This document shows positions 16,889 through 24,731 of a stretch of 64,000 bases of DNA, one piece after another. A program made the translations under genes and the position numbers. Each line of letters opens with the position of its first letter. Position 1 is the first letter of the stretch. The notes under the pieces were generated by a model, which was not told the origin of the DNA, made no database searches, and saw only the letters and a program-made list of their open reading frames with translations. Location: contig JAUHYW010000033.1 of NCBI GenBank assembly GCA_030426085.1, forward strand, positions 28,642 through 92,641, written 5' to 3'. Source of the stretch: a bacterium. GTDB taxonomy: Bacteria; Myxococcota_A; Bradymonadia; UBA7976; UBA1532.

Positions 16889-18360
16889 AGGCCGACGGCC
16901 TCACCGCCTGCTACGGCGGCGCCTTCGACCCGCCCCACCTCGCCCACCTGTTCACCGTCGGCTACCTGCTCGGGCGGGGCGACGTCGAGCGGGTGTGGCT
17001 CGTGCCCACCGCCGATCACGTCTTCGGCAAGCGCATGGCCCCGTTCGCCGAGCGGGCCGCCATGCTGCGGGCCGCGCTCGACGCCGCCGGCTGGGGCCCG
17101 GCGCTGGCCGATGGGCGGCTCGCGATCAGCGACGTCGAGACCGAGCGGGGCGGACCCAGCCGCACGTTCGATACGCTGACGCTGTTGACCGCCCGCCACT
17201 CGGGGCATGCCTTCTGCTGGGTCATCGGCGCCGACAACCTCAGCGAGTCGCACCGCTGGCACCGCTTCGACGACATCACCGCCCGCTGGCCGCTGATCGT
17301 GCTCGGCCGCCCGGGGCACGAGGCCGCGCTGACCGCCCGCCGGGGCGAGGCGTGGTGCCGGCCGGGGCCCACGCTGCCCGCCGTCTCGTCCACCGCCATC
17401 CGCGACGCGCTGCGGGGCGTCGGCGACCCCGAGGCGCTGCGCTGGCTGCCCGACGCCACCCGCGAGGCCGCCCGGCGGCTGTATCGACCCGATCGCGGCG
17501 CCGCGGATGGCGCCCTGCGGGGCCCGATCTGGATCCTGGGCGCCGGCCGCGCCGGGCGGGCGCTGGCCGACGGGCTACGCCGGGCCGGGCTCACCGTGCG
17601 CCTGTGGAGCCGCTCCCCGGCGCCCGACCTCGAACACCACGGCCCGCTGCCCGCCGGCCCGCTGTCCGAGGCCGGGGTGATCATCATCGCCGTGCGGGAC
17701 GACGTCATCGAGCGCCTGGCCCGCGACCTGGCCGACGCTCTGGACCCCCAGACGCTCGACGGCCCCGCCGTGCTGCACACCGCCGGGCGCCTGGGGGCCG
17801 AGGCGCTGGCCCCGCTCGCCGCCCGCGGCCTGCGCACCGGCTCGCTGCACCCGCTGCAATCCCTGCGGGGCGATGGCGCGGCGCTGCGGGGCGCGTTCTG
17901 CGCGGTCGAGGGCCCCGCCGCCGACACCGCCGAGGCGCTGGCCCGAGCGGTCGGCGGGCGCCCGGTGCGGCTGCCGGCGGGCGAGAAGGCGGCCTATCAC
18001 GCCGCGGCGGTGCTGGCGGCCAACTTCGCGACCACCCTCGGCGCGGGCGGGGTGGCGCTGCTCGAGGCGCTGGGGCTCGCCGAGCCGACGGCCCGGGCGA
18101 TGCTGACGCCGCTGCTGGAGGGCACGGTGAAGCACCTCGCGGCGAGCCCGGCTGCCGAGGCGCTGACCGGCCCCTTCGCCCGGGGCGACCTCGAGACCGT
18201 GGCGGCCCACGTCCCGGCCATCGCCCGCCACGCGCCGCAATACCTCGACACCTACCGGGCGCTGGCCCGGGCCACCGCGGCGATGCTCGGCTGGCCCGAC
18301 GACCGCCGCCGCCGACTCGACGCCATCTTGATCCACGAAGAACCGGGAGCAGACCCATGA
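16885..18360 (+). CDS. nadD: Fusion of nicotinate-nucleotide adenylyltransferase NadD and DUF2520 Rossmann protein
   Basis: 491 residues, starting at GTG 16885 inside a 4-nt overlap. Residues 1-200 are NadD: YGGAFDPPHLAHL (nucleotidyltransferase HxGH-type motif, here HLAH), WVIGADN, and the SSTAIR motif (about 168), for adenylation of nicotinate mononucleotide in NAD synthesis. Residues 212-490 begin with a dinucleotide-binding GAGRAG (about 218) and match the Rossmann-like plus DUF2520 architecture, with LHPLQSLRG and AYHAAAVLAANFATTL as family hallmarks. DUF2520 proteins are usually separate and often lie near panC in coenzyme A biosynthesis. The fusion ties an NAD-making domain to an NAD(P)-binding domain. 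Coupled by ATGA to the crotonase gene. Confidence 0.9.
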   Translation: MKADGLTACYGGAFDPPHLAHLFTVGYLLGRGDVERVWLVPTADHVFGKRMAPFAERAAMLRAALDAAGWGPALADGRLAISDVETERGGPSRTFDTLTLLTARHSGHAFCWVIGADNLSESHRWHRFDDITARWPLIVLGRPGHEAALTARRGEAWCRPGPTLPAVSSTAIRDALRGVGDPEALRWLPDATREAARRLYRPDRGAADGALRGPIWILGAGRAGRALADGLRRAGLTVRLWSRSPAPDLEHHGPLPAGPLSEAGVIIIAVRDDVIERLARDLADALDPQTLDGPAVLHTAGRLGAEALAPLAARGLRTGSLHPLQSLRGDGAALRGAFCAVEGPAADTAEALARAVGGRPVRLPAGEKAAYHAAAVLAANFATTLGAGGVALLEALGLAEPTARAMLTPLLEGTVKHLAASPAAEALTGPFARGDLETVAAHVPAIARHAPQYLDTYRALARATAAMLGWPDDRRRRLDAILIHEEPGADP

Positions 18361-19181
18361 ACGAGGCCGATCGGGCCGGAGACGTGCGCTACGCCACCGA
18401 CGGCCCGGTGGCCACGATCACCCTCGACCGCCCCGAGGCCCGCAACGCCTACAGCGAGGCGATGGTCGGCGAGCTGATCGGCGCGCTCGACCGGGCCGCC
18501 GACGACCCCGCCGTCCGGGCGGTGGTGCTCACCGGGGCCGGCAAGGCGTTCAGCGCCGGGGGCGACCTCAAGCGCATGCGCGACCGGGCGGGCATGTTCG
18601 AGGGCGACGCGGCGACCCTGCGCCAACGCTATATCGCGATCATCCAGCAGATCCCGCGGCGCATGGACCGCTTCGACAAGCCGATCGTCGCCGCGGTCAA
18701 CGGCCCGGCCATCGGCGCCGGCCTCGACCTGGCCTGCATGTGCGACCTGCGCCTCGCCGGCCGGCGGGCCCGGTTCGGCTCGACCTTCGTCAAGGTGGGC
18801 CTCATCCCGGGGGACGGCGGCGCCTTCGTGCTCGCCCGCACGATCGGCTTCCCCCGGGCGCTGGAGATGATCATGTCGGCCCGCATCGTCGGGGCCGACG
18901 AGGCGCTGGCGATGGGGCTGGTGCACCGGCTGATCGACGACGCGGACGACCCCGACGCCCTGCTCGGCGCCGCCCACGAGACCGCCCGCGGGCTGGCCGC
19001 GCTGCCGCCGGTCGCCCTGCAGCTCGCCAAGCGCGCCGCCTATCGGAGCTGGTCGATGACGCTCGACGAGGCGCTGGAGCTCGCCGCGACCTACCAGGGC
19101 ATCACCCAGCGCACCGCCGACCACGTCGAGGCGGTCTCGGCGCTGCTCGAGAAGCGGCCGGGGCGCTACACGGGGCGCTGA
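18357..19181 (+). CDS. Crotonase-family enzyme (enoyl-CoA hydratase/isomerase-like)
   Basis: 274 residues with a complete crotonase fold: VATITLDRPEARNAYS, the oxyanion-hole segments GAGKAFSAGGDLK and NGPAIGAGLDLACMCD, and GLIPGDGGAFVLAR. The two glutamates of classical enoyl-CoA hydratase are not conserved: the first aligned position is Asp (GLDLAC) and the second is non-acidic in FGSTFVKVG, while an Asp follows PG. It may therefore be an isomerase or another crotonase activity rather than a standard hydratase. ATG 18357 overlaps the upstream stop. Confidence 0.85.
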   Translation: MNEADRAGDVRYATDGPVATITLDRPEARNAYSEAMVGELIGALDRAADDPAVRAVVLTGAGKAFSAGGDLKRMRDRAGMFEGDAATLRQRYIAIIQQIPRRMDRFDKPIVAAVNGPAIGAGLDLACMCDLRLAGRRARFGSTFVKVGLIPGDGGAFVLARTIGFPRALEMIMSARIVGADEALAMGLVHRLIDDADDPDALLGAAHETARGLAALPPVALQLAKRAAYRSWSMTLDEALELAATYQGITQRTADHVEAVSALLEKRPGRYTGR

Positions 19182-19239
19182 GGCCGGCCGGCACCGGTCG
19201 TGCTTGGCCTCGAGCGCACCCGGACCGAAAGGACTCATC

Positions 19240-19872
19240 ATGCGCCGTGCTTCCCCGCGATCGCTCGCTGCCCTCGCCCTGTCGACCTCGATGCTGCTCG
19301 CCGCCTCGGCGGCCGCCGAGACCCGGCTCGGGGTCCGGGCGACCTGGCTGACCTCCGGCGGCCGCGCGCTGCAGCCGGTGCAGGACGGCGGGAGCTACGG
19401 CCCGTGGACGGTCACCGGCCCGGGGCTGAGCGTCGACGCCGAGTTCGTGCAGGGGCCCGTCTTCGCCCTCGGCGTCGGCGCCCGGATGAGCTATGCCACG
19501 GGCGAGGAGGAGCCGTACGCCGGCGGCAACGACATCGCCGTCGCCGCGCTTCGGGTGCCGTTCCTGCTCGGCTGGCGGATCGCCACCGGCCCGATCGCGC
19601 TGCGGATCGGGCTCGAGATCGGGCTCCAGGCCGGCGGGTACGCGTCGAACGACCGCGGCTTCGAAGACGCCGGCGGCGCGTTCGGGGTGACGACCGGGCT
19701 GAGCGTCGGGCTCGACGTCCCGCTCACCGACGCCGTCGACCTCACCGCGCGGGGCGGCGCCGGCGTGGGGGCCGCCGTCGCCGGCGGGGACGCCGACGCG
19801 TCGGGCTGGGGCGAGGCGTTGATCATCGGCTGGTCCCTGCCCGTCGAGATCGGCGCGCAGTGGCGGTTCTGA
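19240..19872 (+). CDS. Small outer-membrane beta-barrel protein
   Basis: 210 residues. A signal peptide (LAALALSTSMLLAASAAAE) is followed by about eight amphipathic beta strands rich in Gly and alternating hydrophobic residues (LRIGLEIGLQAGGYAS, VTTGLSVGLDVPLT, LTARGGAGVGAAVAGG). It ends in QWRF; a terminal Phe is the classic BAM-recognition feature. ATG 19240 is preceded by AAAGGA with a 6-nt gap. No close functional family is recognised. Confidence 0.75.
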   Translation: MRRASPRSLAALALSTSMLLAASAAAETRLGVRATWLTSGGRALQPVQDGGSYGPWTVTGPGLSVDAEFVQGPVFALGVGARMSYATGEEEPYAGGNDIAVAALRVPFLLGWRIATGPIALRIGLEIGLQAGGYASNDRGFEDAGGAFGVTTGLSVGLDVPLTDAVDLTARGGAGVGAAVAGGDADASGWGEALIIGWSLPVEIGAQWRF

Positions 19873-20039
19873 GCAGGCGGTACCCGCCCCGCGGCGCGCA
19901 GAGCGCGACGTCCCGGACCCGGGTCGCTCTGCAGATCGGCTGAGCGCATCGCCGGACAGGCCCGCGCGGCGCCGGGTAACGCCGGTGTCATGGCCCATCA
20001 CTGGCTCGCTCGACCCGGCCGGGATACCCTGCCGGGGCG

Positions 20040-20501
20040 ATGCGTGATCCCTTCGACTTCGACCTCTTCATCGGCTACGCCGTCCCCGACCGGCCCCACG
20101 CCGAGGCGCTGTGCGCCGCCGCCCGCGCCGCGGGTCTGCGGGTGTTCATCGACCTCGACCTGCTGGCCGGTGACGACGTCACGATCGCCCTGCCCGCGCT
20201 GCGGGGCCAGCTCGACCCGGACGCCGAGCCCCGCCCGGTGGCCTTCGTCGACGACCCGCACCAGCCCCGGCTCGTCGCCCGCCTGCTCGCCCAGCTCGTG
20301 CAGCCCGCGCCGACCGTCGCCGACGACGCCCCCGGCGCCATCGCCGCCGCCTTCGCCGCGGTGCCCGGCGGCCGCCCGATCTGCGTGCTCGACCAGTTCG
20401 AAGAGATCTTCAAGTCCGGCGACCCGCTCGCCCGGGCTCGGGCCGGGCTGAGGAGGAGACGGATCGAGGGGAGTCGATTTCCACCTCTTGACGAGACGTA
20501 A
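20040..20501 (+). pseudogene. Collapsed TIR-STAND NTPase remnant
   Basis: A 153-residue frame. Residues 1-60 look like a TIR domain: DFDLFIGYAVPDRPHAEALC, then LRVFIDLDLLAGDDV with the position of the TIR acidic loop. Near residue 115 the frame jumps to RPICVLDQFEEIFKSGDP, which matches the Walker B (DQFEE) of STAND/NACHT-type NTPases. The intervening Walker A and everything after Walker B are missing, as expected from internal and 3' deletions of a protein of 700 or more residues. TIR-STAND proteins include bacterial anti-phage sensors. A CTACCAT-like -10 and TTGACG (20488) at its end serve the next gene. The fragment is probably non-functional, but a short TIR product could still be made. 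Confidence 0.6.
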
Positions 20502-20542
20502 CTGGCCGGGGCATACCATCCGACCCCGGCTGAGGCATCACC

Positions 20543-21412
20543 GTGGCGGAATACGAGCAACAACCTCGACGAGCAGACTTGGAGGACGCGCCGCCCGCCG
20601 GCGCACAGATCGTCGAACCCGGCCCCGCCGGAGACGCTGCCCGAGGCCAGTCGGCCGAACTCGCCGCCGCCGACACCCGCCGCTGGCCCTCACCGCTCGA
20701 ACCGGGGCAGGTCGTCGAAGCCGTCGACGAGATGCTGCACGCCGAGGAGTGGGCCAACCTCCAGCAGATCGCGGCATCGCCGACCCACCGACCGCTGGTC
20801 ATCGAGCGCTTCCTCGAACACCTCCGCGGGCGCCTCGGGCACGGCGGCGGTCAGTACGTGACCGGCCGGGTCGATCCCGCCGGCCGGGTGCGCACCCACT
20901 GCCGCTTCACGAGCCGGCTCATCGCCGATGGCCTCGCTCGCCTGGGGATCCAGGCCGAGATCCGCGTCGTCCCCCATTGGCACCTGGCTCATCGCTATGT
21001 CGTCCTGCCCGAGTCGGGCGTCGGCTTGACCCACGCCGACGACCTCTATGATCGCTCGCTCGCCGACCTGCCCACCGGGCAGCTCCTGCTCGACATCAGC
21101 GAGATCGAGCGATACTGGCAGACGGTCACCGACGCCTACCTCCGGACAGAGGCCGACGTGGCCGGGCGACTCGCGAGCGAAGACGAGGCGGGCACCGCGG
21201 CGCCTGCGCTCGAAGGCACGATCGAAGTCGCGACCCGGGCCACCTCCGACGCCGAGCCCGAGTGGCACACCGTCCCGCTGTCGGACGTGGTCGACCGCAT
21301 GCCGGCCGGGCTGCGCGCCGAGCTGGCCACCCCCGCGCGGATGACCCGCGCCGTCGAGCGCTGCCGACCGGTCATCGCCAAGATGGGGCAGCTCGACCCC
21401 GAGCGCTCGTAG
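20543..21412 (+). CDS. Putative transglutaminase-like protein, ended by an in-frame amber codon
   Basis: 289 residues from GTG 20543, with a TTGACG-18-CATACC promoter-like sequence at 20488-20517. Residues 100-205 contain THCRFTSRLIADGLARLGI, then HWHLAHRYVVL, then LLLDISE. This spacing is what one expects for the Cys-His-Asp triad of a transglutaminase/papain-like fold (Cys before a helix, LGIxAE, then His on a strand and Asp). The assignment is inference. The N-terminal 60 residues are disordered and the C-terminal part is helical. The TAG at 21410-21412 appears premature, because the same frame continues with coding character to 21562. Confidence 0.5.
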   Translation: MAEYEQQPRRADLEDAPPAGAQIVEPGPAGDAARGQSAELAAADTRRWPSPLEPGQVVEAVDEMLHAEEWANLQQIAASPTHRPLVIERFLEHLRGRLGHGGGQYVTGRVDPAGRVRTHCRFTSRLIADGLARLGIQAEIRVVPHWHLAHRYVVLPESGVGLTHADDLYDRSLADLPTGQLLLDISEIERYWQTVTDAYLRTEADVAGRLASEDEAGTAAPALEGTIEVATRATSDAEPEWHTVPLSDVVDRMPAGLRAELATPARMTRAVERCRPVIAKMGQLDPERS

Positions 21413-21562
21413 ATCACCTTCGGCGCCGAGGACCTGCCCCCGGACAGACCGGCAGCCATCGACATGGCGGTCACCGCCATCGTGCGCGAGCTCGCCCGAT
21501 CAGCGGCCTACCGCGCCGCCCAGGCAGCCGATGAAGCCTTCGTCCATCCGGCGCTGCGGTGA
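21413..21562 (+). pseudogene. Post-amber continuation of the transglutaminase-like frame
   Basis: After the TAG the frame stays open for 49 codons with the same G/C third-position bias (ITFGAEDLPPDRP, then a helix AVTAIVRELARSAAYRAA) and ends at TGA 21560-21562. This TGA overlaps a GTG at 21559 in frame with the next gene. That looks like the true C-terminus of the upstream gene, so the amber is either a nonsense mutation, a sequence error or a read-through site. Confidence 0.5.
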
Positions 21563-21570
21563 GGGGCGGG

Positions 21571-21960
21571 ATGCATCGGGTGATCGCGATGTGCGCGCTG
21601 CTGGCGGGGTGCTCGGGTGGCGCCGGCCGAGCGCCGGCCGTCTCGCCCGGCCCGCAGCCCGTCACGACGTTGCCGGACGCGTCGCCGCCCGACGCAGCGG
21701 TGGAGGACGCCGGGGCCGCGCTGCCCGATCCCTGCCGCCATGTCCGCTGCCCGGCCGGCGCCGCGTGCGCCGATGGTCACTGCCGGCCGCTCGACGCCGC
21801 GTGCGTGAGCGATGGCCAGTGTCCGGGCGATCAGCGATGCATCGACGGCGCGTGCGCCTGCACCTGCTTCGGCGATGGGACATGCCCCGCCGGGCAGATC
21901 TGCGACTGCCATTGCCGACCCGCGGAGCAGGCGCCGGCTGGCGTCTCGGATGACGAGTGA
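21571..21960 (+). CDS. Cys-rich secreted lipoprotein
   Basis: 129 residues from ATG 21571, preceded by GAGGGGCGG. The signal peptide MHRVIAMCALLAGCSGG carries a lipobox (LAGC), so it is lipid-anchored. A Pro/Asp/Ala spacer (to about 55) is followed by about 14 cysteines in EGF- or dickkopf-like clusters (CRHVRCPAGAACADGHC, CVSDGQCPGDQRC, CTCFGDGTCPAGQICDCHC). Such disulfide-rich lipoproteins are common in Myxococcota genomes but have no known function. It may be co-translated with the interrupted gene upstream. Confidence 0.7.
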   Translation: MHRVIAMCALLAGCSGGAGRAPAVSPGPQPVTTLPDASPPDAAVEDAGAALPDPCRHVRCPAGAACADGHCRPLDAACVSDGQCPGDQRCIDGACACTCFGDGTCPAGQICDCHCRPAEQAPAGVSDDE

Positions 21961-22360
21961 TGAAAGAAGTCGGGGGAGGGCGTAGGGCCGGCGCGCTGCG
22001 GCGGGGCTCGGCCACCGCCGGCCGACCCTGCCGCCACGCCCAGGCACACGATCGATGATCAACGAACTGACGCGGGGCGGACGAGGGGTCGCGACCCGGA
22101 TCCAGCTCGGCTGGGGGTCGACTACGAGTTCGCGCTGGATTGAGCCGGCCGGCTCCGCCCTGTGCCACTGCCCGGGGGCGCGTTCGAAGGCCGGATCCAG
22201 CCTGTGCCGCTGCGGGGAGATGGCTTCGAAGGCCGCTCGGCGGCGACGGGCCACGGGCGGGGTGTGCATTCGAAGGGCGGCGGCGCCGAGCGCGTCTGCC
22301 GGGCGTCGCTCGGCGGCGGCTCGCCGGGCAGCGGCACCGGCCCCGATCGGCGATCTCGCG

Positions 22361-22421
22361 CGGTCCGCGGGGGGCCGACACCCCGATTTTCGACGAGGCA
22401 CGCGATCGGGCGGGCGCCGAC
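22361..22421 (+). repeat. Left arm of a 61-bp inverted repeat
   Basis: The reverse complement of this arm matches 22918-22979 over its whole length with a few mismatches, including an uninterrupted 23-nt block ending at the CGATCGCGTG core. The arms are about 500 bp apart. Confidence 0.7.
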
Positions 22422-22860
22422 AGGGTGGATTTCGAAGGGTCACCCGATCGGCGGCCCGCCGGCGCGCCCCGATCGCGGGGTCGACGTGATCGGGGCCGAC
22501 CCGATCGATCGCCGGATCGCTGCGGCGCCCGCCCGACGCCCGTCGCAAAGAGCCGGCGCGCGTCGGGCTCGCGCCTGCGGCCTGTGCCACACGGCGGGTG
22601 GGCGTCGGCCGACCGCCCGTGGGACAGACCGACGGGGGCGTCGCGCGGCCCGCTGCACGGTGTGCCACAGGGTGCGGCGCGGTCGGGGAGGGCGTCCTCG
22701 TCGTGTGGCGCCCGGTCGCGCGGCGTCGGGCTGCGTCGACCGCCGGTGTGGCGGCCGCCGACGGCGGGTCGGTGGGTCGCTCCCCGATCGATGGCACGGC
22801 GCGGCGGCGGTCGCGGTGGTCGATCGGGCCCCGTCGGTCCGTCTCGAGGCGGCCCGGCCT

Positions 22861-22897
22861 TCGAAAATCGGCCTGTCGCCGCCTCGCCGATCGGGCG
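22861..22897 (+). repeat. Copy 1 of a ~37-bp dispersed repeat
   Basis: Begins TTCGAAAATC and ends GCCGATCGGGC. It aligns directly with 22946-22981, and its central part matches 27972-27995 near the end of the fusion gene. Confidence 0.6.
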
Positions 22898-22917
22898 CTG
22901 CGGTCGATCCGGGCCAG

Positions 22918-22979
22918 TCGGCGCCCGCCCGATCGCGTGGGTCTTCGAAATCCGGGGTGTCGGCGCCCCGCCGATCGGA
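22918..22979 (+). repeat. Right arm of the 61-bp inverted repeat
   Basis: Inverted partner of 22361-22421. It contains copy 2 (22946-22981) of the 37-bp repeat. Confidence 0.7.
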
Positions 22980-23112
22980 CGGGGCGGCGATCCGGCGGTC
23001 TGTCGCCGGGGTGAAGGGGGCCTCGAGCGGTCGATCGCGGCCTGTGGCACAGGGAGGAGATCGCGTGCTGCATCCGGATCGGGCGGGTCGCGTGGGTGTC
23101 CGCGCCGCGGCG

Positions 23113-23475
23113 TCAGTCGCAGCGGGGGTCGGCGTTCTGGAAGTTGCGGATGACGTCCTCGCCGATGGGCAGCGGATCGCAGCCGTGGTCCTGCTCGCAG
23201 ACGAAGCCCCACCGCGGCTCGGCGAGGGCGTGGCAGTCGAGGCAGTTGCCGCCGAACTGGTTGACCACGTCGTCGGTGCCCCGGTCCTCGATGATCACTT
23301 CGCCGTCGGCGGCGAACCGCAGGAAGAAGAACTCCCAGTCGTTGGTGGCCGGGCTCCAGCCGGGGCGGCGCTCGACCATGGCCTCGGCGGGCACGAGCTG
23401 GATGACGGTGCCCGGGGGGCAGGCCCCCCCCTCGGGGGCGTTGGCCACCGCCCGTCGGGGGTGGCACAGACCCGG
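23113..23475 (-). pseudogene. Truncated copy of the cytochrome-like lipoprotein gene
   Basis: Bases 23113-23452 are nearly identical to 28069-28408, the 3' part of the intact lipoprotein gene, including the CLDCH heme motif and the same stop. At 23453 the match jumps to 28792-28814, the 3' end of the next upstream gene, so 383 bp present in the intact locus are missing. The lost part encodes the signal peptide, lipobox and spacer. No usable start remains except an internal ATG (23448), which would give an unexported fragment of 111 residues. Confidence 0.85.
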
Positions 23476-23508
23476 CGTCGAGACCGGCGGGGTGCGGCGT
23501 GGGTCACC

Positions 23509-24486
23509 TCACAGGGTCAGCGTCGCGTAGGCCGCCATCAGCTCGTCGCACGTCTCGACGAGCTCGGCCCGCAGCCAGCGATGCAGCGGGTCGTCGTGAC
23601 TGCGCGCGTGCCAGAGCATGACGGTGTCACCCTTCGGCATCTCGATGGGAGGCGACAGAAGTCGACCGGGCAGCGATGGCTGCAAGTGATGTGCGATCAT
23701 CTGGTTCGTCGTCAGCAACAGATCGCTGGTCACCGCCAGATACCATGACAGCATGAAGTCCTGCGTGACCGTCGCGATCCGGCGTCGGCGGCCGAGCCGC
23801 TCGAGCGTCCGATCGACGAGCCCGTAGGCGTCGCCGCGGGGAGACGTCAGGATGTGGCCCACGGCGCAGAACTGGTCGAGATCGAGCGCGCCCTGGATAT
23901 CGGGGTGGTCCGGGCGCACCACACACAGCCACCGGGTCGTCATCAACCGCCGGGCGTAGAGCGACTCGTCGATGCGCTCGATGGAGGTCCGGGTGATCGC
24001 CGACCTGCCGTCTGCGCGCCGAGGCTGAACGATGAGATCGACCTCTCCGCTGGCGAGGAGGTCGGTCAGCGCGACCTCGCCGATGACATGCAGGCACGTG
24101 AGCGTGATGCCCGGGGCTCGCCGAGCCACGCGCGCCATCAGCGCCGGGAAGAAGCTGAGCGGCCCGGTCCGCGCGCCGATGCGCACGTGGGCCTGCGCCG
24201 AGGTGGGGTCGAAGGGGGGCGTGGGCGCGAGCACCTCGTTCAACGCGCGCAGCGCCTCGGCGAGGGGCCCGGCCAGCGCTCTCGCCCTGTCGGTCGGGAT
24301 CATGCCCCGCCGATGGCGGATGAGCAGCGGGTCGTCGAGGGCGTCCCGCAGCCGTTGCAGCTTGTGGCTCATCGCCGGCTGGCTGCAGCCGAGGCGGGCG
24401 GCCGCCCGCGTCACGCTGGCCTCCTCGATGAGCGCATGCAGCGCCACGAGCAGGTTGACGTCGATTCGGGCCAGCGCGTCGATCAT
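23509..24486 (-). CDS. LysR-family transcriptional regulator
   Basis: 325 residues. The N-terminal helix-turn-helix is typical: DVNLLVALHALIEEASVTRAAARL, then CSQPAMSHKLQRLRDALDDPLLIR. The effector domain follows from about residue 95 (VRIGARTGPLSFFPALMARV, then a GEVDLIVQP ligand-pocket strand). The architecture resembles NodD/SyrM-type members. It is divergent from the ceramidase-amine oxidase gene across 245 bp, the standard arrangement for a LysR regulator and its target. Lower G/C third-position bias than the flanking housekeeping genes suggests transfer. Confidence 0.93.
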   Translation of the reverse strand: MIDALARIDVNLLVALHALIEEASVTRAAARLGCSQPAMSHKLQRLRDALDDPLLIRHRRGMIPTDRARALAGPLAEALRALNEVLAPTPPFDPTSAQAHVRIGARTGPLSFFPALMARVARRAPGITLTCLHVIGEVALTDLLASGEVDLIVQPRRADGRSAITRTSIERIDESLYARRLMTTRWLCVVRPDHPDIQGALDLDQFCAVGHILTSPRGDAYGLVDRTLERLGRRRRIATVTQDFMLSWYLAVTSDLLLTTNQMIAHHLQPSLPGRLLSPPIEMPKGDTVMLWHARSHDDPLHRWLRAELVETCDELMAAYATLTL

Positions 24487-24509
24487 CGCGTATCTCCAGG
24501 CCGCCGGTT

Positions 24510-24532
24510 GATATCACGCCCGCCAATATATC
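24510..24532. promoter_or_regulatory. Putative LysR operator
   Basis: GATAT (24510-24514) and ATATC (24528-24532) form an inverted repeat with a 13-nt centre, in an AT-rich patch directly upstream of the LysR ATG in the divergent intergenic region. This fits the T-N11-A style of LysR boxes. Confidence 0.45.
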
Positions 24533-24731
24533 GAATCGAGATCATTCATTTCCCCGCGCCGCGGGCAGGCGGTAGCGTCGGATTCACAGAGTGAACGGAC
24601 AGGCTCACACACCCCGCGAGGGATGGAGGCCCACGAGGTGCGCCGACCGACCCTGGTCTGCATGGCACCCGTTCGGGGCGTCGTCGATGGGACCCACCGA
24701 GCCGACGCGCGCCCGGCGCGAGGAGGATGAC

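Larger units (their letters stand above)
21961..23112. repeat. Repeat-rich, gene-free region
   Basis: About 1.15 kb with long open frames on both strands that have no codon bias or recognisable domain and translate to Arg/Pro/Ala-rich strings. The DNA is built from degenerate short modules that recur in both orientations: cores such as TTCGAAATC, TGTCGGCGCC, GCCGATCGG and TGTGCCAC. The clearest structures are the inverted pair 22361-22421/22918-22979 and the direct pair 22861-22897/22946-22981. It is bounded by a lipoprotein gene and a truncated gene copy. Confidence 0.65.

Noticed and set aside
22055..23748. Several long open frames across the repeat region
   Set aside because: Frames exist on both strands with no codon bias and no domains, and they cross into the antisense of the truncated cytochrome copy.
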